Below, piece after piece: positions 36,017-48,915 of a DNA stretch of 64,000 bases. A model generated the notes under the pieces. The model did not search any database. It saw nothing but the letters and a program-made list of their open reading frames with translations, and was not told the DNA's origin. Where the stretch lies: contig NC_092576.1 in the NCBI RefSeq assembly GCF_037975245.1, forward strand, positions 2,661,501-2,725,500. The letters run 5' to 3'. Made by a program: the position numbers and the translations under genes. Source of the DNA: Apostichopus japonicus (Eukaryota; Echinodermata; Holothuroidea; Aspidochirotida; Stichopodidae). Position 1 is the stretch's first letter; every line of letters starts with the position of its first letter.

Positions 36017-36789
36017 CTGAAATAGATCAAAAATATTATTATGAGTCTGTTAAAGTACATGTATAACAAAACTAAACTTAACAAAACTATTGCAAAACTC
36101 CAATGAGGCTTGATGACTGTGTGTTACTAATTCCCTAAACTGACGCATGCTGGTTTTGAATGACCCTTGACCTCCACAACACACACATATGGCTTTCTTT
36201 CTCCTCATCAAGAGGCTAGGCATCCTGACATATACATACTTAGAATGAGAGGCATCAAAATTTCCTTGCTTGAAACATCACACTTACCATATTTTCATAA
36301 TTTAATGACAGCTATACTAAATTGACCTTTGACCTTCACTGAAAACAACAGGTTTCATCCGCATAACTTTGGAAAAGTGTTCCATATTTTATACCTCAGA
36401 TATAGTATTTGTGTAAAAGTAAGTAGGCCTGATGTTTCGATCCTAGCAGGATCAATTTCAGAGGCTGAATGACAAGTAACAGGAACAGAAGGGACAAATA
36501 CACGCACAGAATACAGACAGGTTAATGAGCATGGTGAACACAAAAGAGATAAAAGTAAGAAAACTATTTGACAAGGGATGGAGAGAAGAATGAAACCAAC
36601 AGGGGGAAGAGGGGAAAGATACACTGTAGAGGGACTAAGAGAGGATAAGGGAAGAGGGTAGGGAATACACTAGAGAAAGACAAAGACAGAAAAGTGTGGA
36701 GAAAAAAGGTGGAAGAGAGCTCCAAGAAGAGGGGTGGCAGAGGGGGAAACAAAGGGAGATGGAGGGGGGGGGAGCAGAAGAAAGGTTAG
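36017..36789 (-). other. zinc-finger intron 4, first part
   Basis: Noncoding, with an A/G-rich tract at about 36575-36780. Confidence 0.55.
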
Positions 36790-37790
36790 TCATGTCCTTC
36801 CTGAATGTTGAGCCCATGAGGTTGAATGGTGCACAGGCATTTCATCGACAGTCTCTCTCTCTGCTGATGTGTACTAGGTTAGGATGGCTACCTAAGGATT
36901 CAATCCCCTGTGGGGACATGTCATTAATGGTGTGGTTGGGAAGGTTAAAGTGCTCTCCAATCTGGGGTCTCAGTCTTCATGGTGTTGACTGTGGATCTGT
37001 GACCATAGAACTGCTTCTTGAGGGTGGTTTTGGTTTTACCAACATACTGGATGATGCAAACTCTACAAGAGATCAAATAGATGACATTAGATGTTGTGCA
37101 AGTGATGTGACCCTTAGTCTTGTGTGTGAGTTGGGTGCTGTGGCTGGTAATGAAATTGGATTCAACAATATGGTGGCTTCAGACGATGCATCTAGAAGTA
37201 CAATCGCATTTGAAAGTACCATGATGAATGGGTGTAGGGTTAGAAGTACGAGGTGGAACAGCAGCACACACAAGAAGGTCTTGTAGGTTGCGTGGACGTC
37301 TGTAGGCGATGGTGGGTTTTTCAGGGATGGCTCGTTGGATTCTATCTGAAGTTAGGAGAATGTTGCGATTGTTAGAGGTGGTTTGCTGAATAGGAGGAAG
37401 ATTTGGGTGGAAAGTAGCAACCAGATGGAGCTTGTCGTCTCAATCTCTTCCCTTTTTGAACTTCACTGACAATGTTCATGATCTGGATAGGGAGTGGACT
37501 CTCTGAATGGCTCCATTTACCCTTCTGGCACTATGGCCCCTGACAGTAAGGTGTTTTTCTAAAACATCTGTATGACAAATGATAGAGGAATTGTTAGAGC
37601 AAATGAGACGAAGACCAAGTGCTTGACCGTTGGTAAATTCCAAACTTGCAGTGGCAGAGCTGGCAGCTAGAAGTGTGAAGGTACTGGTGTGTGTCTAAGG
37701 GCTTGGTGTATAAGTATAGTACTTGCACGTTATGCCTATTTTGACCTCTAACATCCATCAGCATCAGACTATCGTCCAATTAACACATGG
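36790..37790 (-). mobile_element. decayed Penelope-like retroelement: RT thumb plus GIY-YIG
   Basis: Minus-strand frames, broken by at least one stop and frameshifts, carry the C-terminal signature of reverse transcriptases fused to a GIY-YIG endonuclease. In order they are YTKPLDTHQYLHTSSC, a thumb segment (GLRLICSNNS .. GHSARRVNGAIQRVH), HLVATFHPNLPPI, KPTIAYRRPRNLQDLLVCA, a Cys-rich CDCTSRC, and the GIY-YIG-like SNVIYLISCRVCIIQYVGKT with KKQFYGHRS and GEHFNLPNH. The catalytic palm is not seen, so this is a truncated, dead 3' copy. It lies inside zinc-finger intron 4, in the same orientation as the gene. The plus-strand frame at 36696-37286 is its antisense. Confidence 0.8.
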
Positions 37791-38769
37791 CTCCTTCCAG
37801 ATTAGAGTTAATTCATACAAAGTATGAGATCAATACATGTAACATTCACTAAAATTTGTGAGAATGTAAAACTGTGACATATCTGCCGCCCTCAACTTCC
37901 TTCGACTGACATCGGGTCATAGAAAGTGTTAGATCCATGAAACATTCACTTACTGAAATACCATATTTAAAAGAATTCCACATTTGTGACATATGACACA
38001 CTCAAATGACTTTTAACTGCCAATCTTTGCATTAAAAATAATTAATAAAATTGGACATCCACATTTACTGTAAAGATTAGGAGATCCTAGCTTCCTTTCT
38101 TGAAAGTTTCTACAGTCTTAGTATATATTGACCTCTGATGACTTCTAATGACCTTTGATCTCCACTACAAGCAATAGGGTTTACTTAGCAATTGTGTATC
38201 CACATGAGAAGCATCATATATGAACGGAAGAAATTATTTAATGGCAAAGTGGGAAATAGTCGGTTTATGAGCATTCAGAATTTCTCATTTCATCTCACTT
38301 ACTAATCACAACATCGACTGTTGTTACACTGTCAATAAGTAGCCTGCCCTTCCAAGCTCTGTAGCATAGACTTTTCAATCAAAAGTCATTGATACATGTC
38401 TGCAAGCAATTTGCTTGAGCTCAAATGTAGACACAAACAAAAGGTACTGTCATTATTCAAGCTGTAGTTCTCATATTTATACAAAGGTTACTTGAACTCT
38501 TAGTCATTAATCATGATGTTGTCCATGCTCATATCAAGGGATTGTCAACTTGCAGTCATAACTCATGCTGTTGTACTCATACTCATACCAAGGTTAAAAT
38601 TTACTTGTAGTCATAACTGATGCTGTTGTAGTCATACTACAAGTCTTCTCAGAGATTAACCTCCCAGTGTGCTTTTTTACAGATTGATCCTAGAGTCAAA
38701 TTTATTCACAAAAAGACCTCATTCCCTCATTTTAAGAATGTGCCAAATTCATGCATGTTTTATTCCTAC
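37791..38769 (-). other. rest of the zinc-finger intron between exons 3 and 4
   Basis: Noncoding. A degenerate tandem of about 60-70 bp built on TCATAACTCATGCTGTTGT is visible at about 38500-38640. Confidence 0.5.
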
Positions 38770-38847
38770 CATCGTCCCAAGTCTCGTCTTCAGTTGGAGT
38801 TTCTTCATCTACTTCTATCTTGACCTTTACAATGGTATCACTAGTTC
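38770..38847 (-). CDS. zinc-finger gene exon 3 (acidic, SUMO-type motif)
   Basis: A 78-nt exon between ATGTACAG|GA and GACGATG|GTAGGA, phase 1 at both borders. It encodes TSDTIVKVKIEVDEETPTED followed by ETWDD. VKIE matches the consensus for sumoylation (hydrophobic-Lys-x-Glu) with acidic residues after it, a common feature of zinc-finger regulators. Modification is inference. Confidence 0.8.
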
Positions 38848-38852
38848 CTGTA

Positions 38853-39112
38853 CATAATAAAGAAATAAAATTAAACAGAATAAAATGAAAATAAAAAGAA
38901 ATAAATAAAGAAAATAAATAAAGAAATATAAAAATAAAGTTAATTTTTTAATACATACATAAATTTAAGAAATAAAATAAAATAAACTAGAATAAAAATA
39001 TATAAAATAAAAAAAATAATAATAATATATAAAATATAACATATAACATAAAATGAAGTAGAATAAAAAATAAATGAATGAAACAATAACAAAATTAAAA
39101 ATTAAATTAAAT
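38853..39112. repeat. (AAATAAA)-type low-complexity tract next to a splice acceptor
   Basis: About 260 bp of A-rich simple sequence (AAATAAAATAAA variants). Read on the minus strand it is a T-rich run ending directly before the exon 3 acceptor, so it serves as the pyrimidine tract of that intron. Confidence 0.85.
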
Positions 39113-39978
39113 GAAACACCAAGTTGATGTTACTACTGTCCAGTTACTCAATTCATTCTCCATTTTATCACATATCAGCTTGAGTTTGCTAATATTTAAA
39201 GTTGATACTCATTCGGGAATGTTGGTATAAACTTACATAGCATAAACATACAGATGTTGAATCTGCTGCACACAGTATCATACCTGGTTAGGCTTGAATC
39301 TGAAGGCTGTTAAGGGAACTATTTGCTACATGAAATGAGATATCTGGTTTGGTGTAACAAAAGGACTAAGACACTATGCCAGAGAGCTAAGCTGCAGCAG
39401 CTGCAAGTTCCCTGCAGCAAAGCTGAATCAATATCAAGTTATACAGATTATGTCACCACACCAGCAGTAACTACAGGTACTGTGTGAAACTGCAGTATCT
39501 ATTGTGTGAAACTGCACAATACCAAACGATATGTCTTATGCAGCCTGGATGCAGGATGCTGCAGCCCTCTCAGCATCTTACTTTTGACAAATTGACACAA
39601 TGCCTAAAGTGCTAAAAGAAAGGAAGCAACTATAAACTGTTCAAAGCTGCTTAGTATGTGCACAAGACCATACCATTTTCATTATTTTATGAGAAGTAAT
39701 ATTGATTAATATTTGAACTGATATGAGAACGCTTAATTTATTCCAGGGCTGTGCAGTGCTTTAACGCATTCGCTACATAACGGTCATCTTTAACAACAAG
39801 GTTCTGCATTACTGGTACATTGTGAGGCGCAACTTAGGATGCAACTAGCAAAAAAGAGAATAAAAAAAAATTAGTTGTTGTTGGATGATAATGTTAAGTA
39901 TCAACTACACGGTATACAGTATGTGAAATCTACATAATGTACAGCTAGTGAATCAATACATTATAAAAAATATAGTAC
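39113..39978 (-). other. zinc-finger intron 2, remaining part
   Basis: Noncoding, with no repeat family recognised. Confidence 0.55.
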
Positions 39979-40053
39979 CTTGCTCTGGGGTTGTCTTCTG
40001 ATTCAAAGTGTTTCCAGATTCCTTTGCATTTTCAACAGCAGTTACGAGAAGTC
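39979..40053 (-). CDS. zinc-finger gene exon 2
   Basis: A 75-nt exon between TTTCTCTCATTAAG|GA and GAGCAAG|GTACTA, phase 1 at both borders. It encodes LLVTAVENAKESGNTLNQKT then TPEQ. No domain is recognised. Confidence 0.75.
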
Positions 40054-40127
40054 CTTAATGAGAGAAACAAACATAGCTAAAAATGTCATTTGTATGCAAA
40101 GTGCAAATGAAATTTAATATTAGTTTG

Positions 40128-40245
40128 AGGTCTAATACATGTCTAATACATGTCTAATACATAACTAGTCTAATACATGGATGTCTTACTAACAAGTCTA
40201 ATACAAGATTATTAACTAGTCTAATAGATGTCTAATACACAATTT
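40128..40245. repeat. 11-bp tandem repeat, TCTAATACATG type
   Basis: Several exact and near-exact copies of GTCTAATACAT, interrupted by ACTAGTCTAATA variants, in zinc-finger intron 1. Confidence 0.75.
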
Positions 40246-41394
40246 CGCTCAAATATATAAATAGTAATTTAATAAATAATTATAAACATGTATGTCTTAC
40301 TAACAAACTTGTCTAGCACATGTCTTATTAACTCCCTGATCTCAGGTCCATATAAAAGACTTAACAAGGTATCATGTTTCATAACTGTCTGCATTTTGAA
40401 GCAATAAGAAAAAAACTCCACTTGCAAGCAACAGAAAGTTAACTTTTACACAGGGCGGCATGTGGTATGGGGCGAGTCTTCAATGTCTTTAATGTTGAGT
40501 ATCTGAAGCTGGGTGGTAAAATTAAACATCAGTGGCAACTTCACAACAGTTTATGTTAGTTTCCTTTGGTTCAATAATTTCAATGCAGAAGTTCCACTCA
40601 GTTATAGAACTGTAGTGTTTTCTATGAATTAACTACGATATCTTTGTGTTAACATCTAGACGTTTTCCGAGGTTAAGCCTAGCTGTTATGAGTAGACCAG
40701 TCTCTTTTGTAACTTTACTGGGATAGGCTAGTATGCTAGTGCACGATAACTCTGTGTGTCCTCTAAGTCTAAGTTGTTGCTGTGCCTGCAAGTCAAATTG
40801 TAACCACTTTTTAGAAATGTTAATCTAGGCCTAGTCATTGTACAAAGCCTTAACAGATCTAGACAGCTGAAATTGCCACGGTGAAACATGAAAATATCAA
40901 TTTTGGATTTTAAGAAGCTTTCGTGGAATATTCCGCTCGTATAGCTTAATTTGTACAGTGAACTTCAATGCATGCGCGAAGTTTTTCCTTGCTTCAAGCA
41001 GTTTGACTCCTAACCAGCACAAGAAGCATAGCATAGTTATTTCTATTTCTGGCGGAATCTGGTCAAACCATCGATGAAATCACATAGCTGCATGATAGAA
41101 CTAAACCACTGAACGATATCAGAGATCTCGTCATAAACGTTACTTTTTAAAATAGTATTAATGCCTTGCTATAGCGAATTAACCGTATACCATCATACTG
41201 TGTCGGCCGAACAATTAGTATAGAACCTACTCGTTACTCGCTAGGCCTTACTGTTTATGTTACTGTTAGGCCTAATGTTATGCAAGGTGCGTATATGATG
41301 AGGGACGAACGAAAAGGAAGACGTAGGGTGGGACAGAGAAGAGAAGCCCGAAATTGCACTCATGGATGGTAACGATATGAATATTTTAAATTAC
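40246..41394 (-). other. zinc-finger intron 1, remaining part
   Basis: Noncoding. No element recognised. Confidence 0.55.
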
Positions 41395-41416
41395 CACGAT
41401 CTGCTTCCTCTGTCAT
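41395..41416 (-). CDS. zinc-finger gene exon 1 (start codon)
   Basis: An ATG with A at -3 begins MTEEADR and stops at CGTG|GTAATT, phase 1. Joined exons of 22, 75, 78, 84 and 1916 nt total 2175 nt, exactly 725 codons with the stop. That supports the whole model. Confidence 0.75.
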
Positions 41417-44400
41417 GATTATTCTGATGATACTCTGAGAGGTAACCGAGAGGAGAGTACTGCCAGTAAGGAACGATGTTTTCGTTCGCCGTTTCACTTC
41501 AGTAATCTTTGTCATCTAAGTACCCCACTGAAGGTAGCAGCCACCAACAGCAAGACATTACAGCAGCCACTGAGAGAAAAAGGACAGTAAGACATAACAT
41601 ACAGTACTGACACTGCGGTCGTGTGTGTTATAACTGACAATGCGGTCGAGTGTATTGTTCAAATATAGGGCATAAATAAGAAAGGTATTGTTTGTGTTTT
41701 TTTTTTCAAAATCGATTAATTTGAGTTATATTGCTAGTTTAGAGGACCGGTTAGCACTACTTTTAAGAAAAATGGTTCTTCTTTCACGTGGTATATCTCT
41801 ACGGTATATCTCTATCGGTAACAAAACCTATTTCTTGACCAAAAGTGGCCTTAAAATTTTAACCCTGATACGGACCTCTCTCTAAACGCGCTGTATATAC
41901 GCAATGTGTAATGATCCATCCCTTTCCTGTAAGGATCGAACGGTTTGTAGCCATCGATTTTCAATAAATCAAAGTGTTATTGAAAGTTTTTTCATACTAC
42001 GTCCACGTACGTGTAAGAGGAATAACTTTACTTCCTCATTATACCTCTCTTGACTCTTGCATATTCTTATAAATTAATCGTTTAGACATTTTGGGGAAAA
42101 AACAAAACAAAATGGTATAAAAATTGCCACAATTTACGCCTTTCTCCACAAGTTTTGGGTAGGATCACAAGTTAAAGTTGACTACGGATGCCAAAATCGT
42201 CCACCATTCTAGCTATTCCAGAATTTATATCACATGAAAGAACAACATCTCATCTCTCTTATGGTGCCATTTTTGGCCTTTTACAGTATGCATAGCGTGA
42301 ATTATTATCGCTGTAAAACAAGTAAGAAAAGGGAAACTTCTTGTTATTGTCCGCTAATTAAGTCTGCCCTTAGTGGCTGCTGGGATCCACTTTCCCGCCA
42401 CAGCGTACCCAGCGCTCGTCACAGTGTACAAACATCAATCGCCAACTACGCGTAACGTTGACGTATACACCAGTGGCTGCTGTGGCTGCTACCTTCAAAG
42501 TAGTCACCTTAATGCAGTTTCTATTACTTACTGAGGGATACCAGATTGCAACTACCATTGTAGGCCTAAAAATAAAATGCTTAACGGGTTGTATAGCAAG
42601 GTATAGTGAACTACGGATATTCCTTGGGAAAACAGACTCACCACTGAATAATAATATGAACTTGATAATTTGCGGTTAATAAATGCAACTTATACGTTTA
42701 ATTTTGTGATTCTTCTATAACTTTTCGTTCAAAACTGCCAATCGTCAGTCGGGGGAAAATTTAAAAATTATTATTTCTTATCAGCGACGTATAGCTTCAT
42801 TTCGAGTTACAAGTATAGACCTAAATCATTAGTATCACAGTTTACTATACGTACACCTAGCGAATCTGCCCCATAATCAGTGCATTTGTTGTGTGTGATA
42901 ATCGTATTCGAAATCTGTTGAAATTTTAGGAAAACCTCTTTTTCCAAAATATACACATTTGAAATTTGATCAATCTTGGAAACTCATTAAATATGTGAAA
43001 ACTATGACGTAGAGTGTTGCTCTCATAAAAATTTCCTATTTCAGCCCTACATATATCATTTGAATAATGTGATGTTCCTCTTTGCAAAAAATCAAAATAT
43101 CTCGGTAGGCCACGAACCTGTGTTCAGTGTCCATGAAATCACATAACAGGAAATAAGGCAATCACTCAATTTACATCATTAATGTGCATGATAAGTTAAC
43201 TCATAAATGAAACTAGATTTAAGAAAAGACTTGTAAAATGGTCAATCTTTGATATATTTTGATGTAAGTTGAGGCTATTTTCATGACTTGCAATGTTTAT
43301 TAGAGTGATTAGGGCAAATGTTGTTCATATGTGTCAACAGAATACACCATTTGGATTCTTAATTTGTATTTTTGGTTTTTATAAGGCAGGAGCCTACCCC
43401 ACCCTTTATAGATGCGAGTTTGGCTTCAATAACCCCACTAAAGTCTCCACCCCCCCCCCCCTTGATAATATACATCATTCGCATCTGACCCTTTCATAAA
43501 GATTCAGTGCACTGTTTACATCACTCGGGATGAAGGGTTTTTTTTTGCTTTTCAAGTTTATTATCACAATTGTGTATATAGTTTAGATCGGCTTCTATAT
43601 TCTGTTCAGGTTCTGTTTGAGCTGACTACCGTATACTTCGTGTGATCAGCCATATATACATCGTAAGTATAAAGTTTTGATACCTATTTAACCACGTGAC
43701 TATAGTCACTTAATGTACTGTACGCATCATTGACGCATCAAAAGTTTAAATCATGTAGGTATGCGCAGTGTGTAGTAGGTTAGATTTATATGCAAAAAAT
43801 CCTAATTTGAATAATATTTTATTCGACACGTACGTTACAGAAAATATTTCAGAGATTTTCGATTACGCTATTATAATAGAAGGATAAAGGCTACATTACA
43901 ATAACAAAGCCGACCGTTCGTAGCCTATTGCTATTTTGTAATGGAATCTTGAGATCAACGTAGTATCTGTTATCAGGAACTGGATAAAGCAACTAGATAA
44001 TGTAATAGAAGGAACTATTTCATGGCTTATTGTTTTGTGAAAAGACCAGTCTCTCAGCTCAACCGGATGTTATACCTCCATCTGTCATGAGTTATGGTCG
44101 CCATGGGAATAACAGGTTACCAGTAGCTTTTCCAATGGATTGATACCGTCACATTTCAACAATCCATCTTTCGTCGATTTTAATTTTTGCCCCCCAGACT
44201 TCAAAGTAACGAGCTGCATGCTGTAGTAGCCTGGGCTATCATTGCTCTGTTGTGTGAATTGCATTTTTAGTGGAAACCAGTTACGTCAACGAAGATTGAT
44301 CAGGTAAGAACTACCAAATTTTCTATCAAAATTCTATATGTGATTGTCATGACGATAAACTCTGTTAACGGAAAACGGCGATGATGGAGGGTATTTCGTG

Positions 44401-46438
44401 TGTGTGTGTGTGTGTGCTTGCTCAGCCCGCCATGCAATGAAATACATTACGTAGTTTAAATTTAAAAATAAATAAAATATAAAGTATCAAAACTACTCAT
44501 AATTCTTCGCCAATCACTCCCTATAGCTTAATCACACATGCAAGAGCCCTATAGTATGCATTTGCGATTTGTGTGCTTGACACATCCACAAACGAGTTGC
44601 CGTTTGTCAGTTTGGAACTTCATGGGTTTTCAACCGAAAGTAAAACAAATAAGATATCGATGTAAGTGTATTTATTTTATTTGTTCAACAGCTTAAACAT
44701 CATGTAGCCATAAAAACGTATAGGTGGGATGGAACTATTTCCTTTTGAAGAATTTACATGGGATGGGGGAGGGGGAGGGGACGGAGTGTTAAAACGAAGT
44801 TGTTCGAAGGAACGCAGGTGTATGAGGTTAGGCTGTCTCTTGTAGGGTAGGGTAGGGGATGGAATGTACCAACAAAGGGGAATAATGTTTTGTAGGGACG
44901 CCCCTGGAAGCATCGGTTTCAGATATTTATCAGTCCTTAGGAAACGGCCTGAACCTTCCTTGTAGGGACAGAGAGGAATGATTGTTTTTTTTTTGCTGCC
45001 ATTTTTTTATACTGCCATGTGCTCATTAGCGCCGACTCTCATGTAGGGGTCTGGTAGCGTATAACTTTGTTTTTTGTTATGAAGAATCGACTGGGCATAC
45101 GGAGGTGGAGCAAGATTAAAATTGGAAATGGCTGCCGCCACCACATTCAGATATTCCCTCTAAGACATTTTAAAGCAAGAGAAAATAGAACCACTGAGCA
45201 TTTTTTCGTCTTTTGGCAAATCATTTGGGTAACTGTCGCTTATCCTACACATCACAAGATATCACAACAGCGGGTCAACAAGTCATAGTCGATGATTAGT
45301 TTCAGCTAGGGGCGAAACTAGTGTTAAAGGTCTTTAACGTCCGCCGTTTACATGTAATTGCGTTTGTAAACAAGTTTAAGAAAAAGACAGAAACAAACTA
45401 AAAAAGCCATTGTTTTTGCACTAATATAAAAATCAAAGTCAAAGAATTATTGAGTGCAATGCGGGGTTTAACAACAGTTGCGAACATTTTCTGGCTAAAC
45501 ATATTTTTTTTTAATTCTGATGATGTGCTTGGCTGTAGACGGCTAAAACAATTCCACGACTTCCATATGTGTAATCTTCCGGATTCATTGTGCACACATT
45601 CGTTTCCACTACTCCGATAGCTGGAAACTGTTTTCGTTATCGTGTAAAGAGCGTGATATGTTTGGCCGATAGGCTTCCATATGGTTGTATACCAATCGTA
45701 TAAGGGTAGGCCGTATGAATTGTCATGTTTTTAAAAGAATCATTCGTGGAGATATATATATATATAGTGACTAATGGTAACATACACACTGGGTCGGTAC
45801 AAATGTTATCAGGATTGGAAAATTTGTATTTGCAAATAATGTTGTTAGGCATGTAATGCTTTCAGTATTTTTGCAAACATTTTCTCGCACTTGGATCCGA
45901 ATTTATTTTAATCTCTGTGCCATTTATATTTTAGTTAACATTAACGGCCAGAATATAGGAGCAAGTAAACGGCCTAGTTATATAGTCTTTAATGTGTTGT
46001 TCTCCAACACTGCTTACGTTTCATTGACTTTTGCCAAAATCAGTATATGCTTTTAAAATCGGATCATTTTTGATCACCCTTTATTCAATGCCTAGACGCA
46101 ACAAAGGTTTTGTGTCATATAGTACATGTTTATGAGCATGTAACTGACCTCATGTGTATGGTTTAATGTTGATGTTATTGTGATGAACGTTGTCGTGCTA
46201 TCGCAACTTGTCCTTTGTATAGTCATTGTTATGTAGGAACGTGGATCGCAACAATATCATTATAAGCTGTTTCTGCATTCGCTAGAGTTCTGGTTCAGTC
46301 CGCGCAAGCAGCTGGATAGGTTCAACATATCGCGAAATCTGGTATTATAAAACGAGTTGACTATTACCCCTAAATTTAAGTAAATCGTGTTTGTTTGGTT
46401 TTCGAGATTTCAGTTGCCAGACAGTATTTAAGCGGGGG
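41417..46438. other. 5' flank of the zinc-finger gene and intergenic region
   Basis: No coding exon recognised. It contains the probable bidirectional promoter space between the minus-strand zinc-finger gene and the plus-strand transporter, a C run near 43450, a (GT)n tract near 44398-44416 and a G-rich tract near 44763. A possible noncoding exon donor (GATCAG|GTAAGA) lies near 44302 on the plus strand. Confidence 0.4.
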
Positions 46439-47027
46439 TTGGAAGACAGTGGCGGAGAAACAGGGGGGGTTGGGGGGGTTTTAACCCCCCCACTTTTTGA
46501 AGAGGGGGGGTTGGCCCACACAATCAACCCCCCCTAGTTTTTGCCAGTAATGTTCTGTTATAGCCTATGTTATGTGCTCCAAATGGCATAATAAATCAAA
46601 TTATTAAATTTGAAATTGTTAAAGTCATTTCAACCTTTTACCTAGTAGGCTACATCAACAATTAACGACCGAAAACCGAGTTAGAATTGACCCACACATT
46701 ATTTCTAGCCCCTTTCCCCCACCTTGCGCATTGGAACTTGTAGCTCATAGCGCTAACTTCACCCCACAACAGACATACACAAAATAACGTTTTGTTGCTG
46801 TTGAATAGCTTTGGAACTGTATACACTTGCCAACTTCAAAGGTGAAGGAAGGAAAAAAAAAAGAAGAAAGAGAGAAAAGGAGAAGGATGGAGTAGAAAAT
46901 ACGGCAAGAAAACGGGAAGAGAAAGAGGAACAGTGACAAAATTATTCGAATTTGTAAAGCAAACAGCAGATATCACATCATATCAGTGAGCATGAAAATG
47001 GCGTTCCACGATAAACAGCCTCCAAAC

Positions 47028-47586
47028 CATGGGCGCAGATCCTGGTGAGGACAGCAGGATGCGTCCCCACCAACTTTTTCAGTAGTGGGGACATGATATA
47101 CCGTGTCCCCACCAATTTGTCTTGACCAAGAGCTGCATTTCAAGTTCCCCTGTATTGAACTTTGGCGCAGTTTGATCCAGCATTGTGCAAATGACATGCA
47201 GCAGTTCTCATTTTATTGTATTTTATCCACAGTTGTTAAATATAGGACGGAAATCGGATTTGCGGCAGTCTATATTTGTTTTCTGGGAGAGGACCCCAGA
47301 CCCATCGTATATACAAAGTCTACTTGGATTATTTGTCCCCTGATTCTCTTTCTGCAGACGCCCATGTATTCTCCAAACTAAATTTCTAAGCCATGAGATC
47401 TAAAACTTAAGGAGGTTTAGGAGCATCATTAGGTCTGGGAAGTGTTATTTCCGGCGATCTGGGAGGTATACTTGCCCAAAAAATCGTACGCTACGCGCGA
47501 ACCCATGGTCGCGCTCCGCAGCCTTAGATAGTGTCATAGAACAAACACACGTGCCCACCATTATCCAAGACTGATCTGCGTCCATG
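47028..47586. mobile_element. hAT-type element nested in the composite
   Basis: Starts CATGGGCGCAGATC and ends GATCTGCGTCCATG (inverted repeats, one mismatch). Flanks CTCCAAAC and CTCAAAAC agree at 7 of 8 positions, a slightly worn 8-bp duplication. Internal frames are noncoding. Confidence 0.8.
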
Positions 47587-47639
47587 CTCAAAACTGTCGA
47601 TGTGTGTAGGGTTCGGTTTCGGAAGTATCTGGTATATTT

Positions 47640-48194
47640 TTATTTCCTTCAACGAAATTTTTTAGTAGCCGTCTGAATTTTCGAAAATTCCCTAACCAAC
47701 ATTCTTCATCATACTTCATCATACTCGTGCAATTTTGACCCGTCTGTTAGGGTTTGAAGGAGGTTTTTCTATATCGGTTGTCCGTAGATGATATTTTGTG
47801 CAACATTATGGGTATGTTTTGAAGTGAATTTATTCACGAGAATTGTGAATTTTCAAATTCTGAACAGTGGGCTGACGGATATTGTGGGCCGCGATGAAGA
47901 ATCACCTACAAAAGCAATGATCCACAGGATATGTGATGAAGTCGAACATGATGTGTGACTGGTGACAATCTTCAAAAAGGTTATAGATGAGAAAAAAGTA
48001 TTTGGAAAAACTTGATTCTCAGGCAAAAGTGTACATATGGTTGGTAAGTTTCAAGCCCGAGAAGTGCCATTTCCGGTGATCTGGGGGTACCAAAACCAGA
48101 AATTTGCTTGTACGCTGCGCGCCAACCAATGGTGGCGCTCCGCTTAGATAGTAATACGCGCACCCAGGGTTAGAAAATCCTGCATACGCCCCTG
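47640..48194 (-). mobile_element. partial copy of the 28767-type element
   Basis: Reverse complement of about 28767-29390, including GGATTTTCTAACCC, CTATCTAAGCGGAGCGCCACC and GATTGTCACCAGTCACACAT. The CAGGGGCGTATGCAGG end is kept at 48194. The far end is truncated or lost. Confidence 0.8.
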
Positions 48195-48424
48195 GTTAAA
48201 TGCAGCTTTTCAAGGCCTGGGCAGTGCCATTTACTGCAATCTGGGAGGCAATATTTGCCAAAAAATTAGATAGTGAGCCAGCAGTTATGACTTTTTATTT
48301 CATCAATGGCCTGCAACCCCCCCACTTCTGACAAGAAATCTCCGCCACTGTTGGAAGAGGTGTGTTGGGTTGGGAGGTGTGAAGGGGGGGGGGGATAGCA
48401 TATAACCCTTATACAATATATGCA

Positions 48425-48700
48425 TCCGTGCCTAGAATGCATGGCATTGTGCTCCTGAAGTCATTGGTTCAAATCCCTTTCTAGCAAATAACTTCCTCTC
48501 CTCCTCTTCCTCTTTAATTGGATCTTTCATATGTGTTGCAACTTTTCGAATGATATTATGATGCTGATTTACATTACTGACCTGTTTATGACAATGTTTA
48601 TGATCTTCACTCATGCAACATATTAAGTATATACATTCAATTTGAGTTCTCATGCACACGTTAGAACTTCTTCTTTTCTTCTTTTGCAGCAAGTGCCTGG
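48425..48700 (+). mobile_element. possible decayed tRNA-type SINE
   Basis: A box B match GGTTCAAATCC lies at 48466-48476. The minus-strand frame reads ARKGFEPMTSGAQ, the typical translation of tRNA-derived repeats. No clean box A was found, so the call is tentative. Confidence 0.4.
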
Positions 48701-48915
48701 AAATAACTTACAAATCGGCACAAAGAAGGACTATTGCCTGGTCGATAACAATAACAAGTATATGAGACTATTAATATTGCGTTTGCTAACAGGATGACCA
48801 ACTTATACTGAGATTGTTTTCTAGTCCAACTAAAGGATTGAAGAAATATATACTATATATTTGACGTTGCAGTTACCAATTGATGACATATATTGTCCTA
48901 AGGATCCGCCTGAAA

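Larger units (their letters stand above)
46447..48350. mobile_element. hAT composite element with perfect 8-bp target duplication
   Basis: Ends CAGTGGCGGAGA and TCTCCGCCACTG are perfect 12-bp inverted repeats. TTGGAAGA is duplicated exactly at 46439-46446 and 48351-48358, diagnostic of hAT insertion. Near the ends lie long G and C runs. Inside are a complete second hAT-type element (47028-47586) and most of a copy of the 28767-type element (about 47640-48194). No transposase frame was found. The element lies about 0.5 kb upstream of the transporter gene. Confidence 0.9.

Noticed and set aside
35502-36020. 172-codon plus-strand frame
   Set aside because: Antisense to zinc-finger exon 4 and its flanking introns; hydrophobic low-complexity translation with no domain.
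36696-37286. 196-codon plus-strand frame
   Set aside because: It is antisense to the Penelope-like remnant, whose minus-strand translation carries the recognisable motifs.
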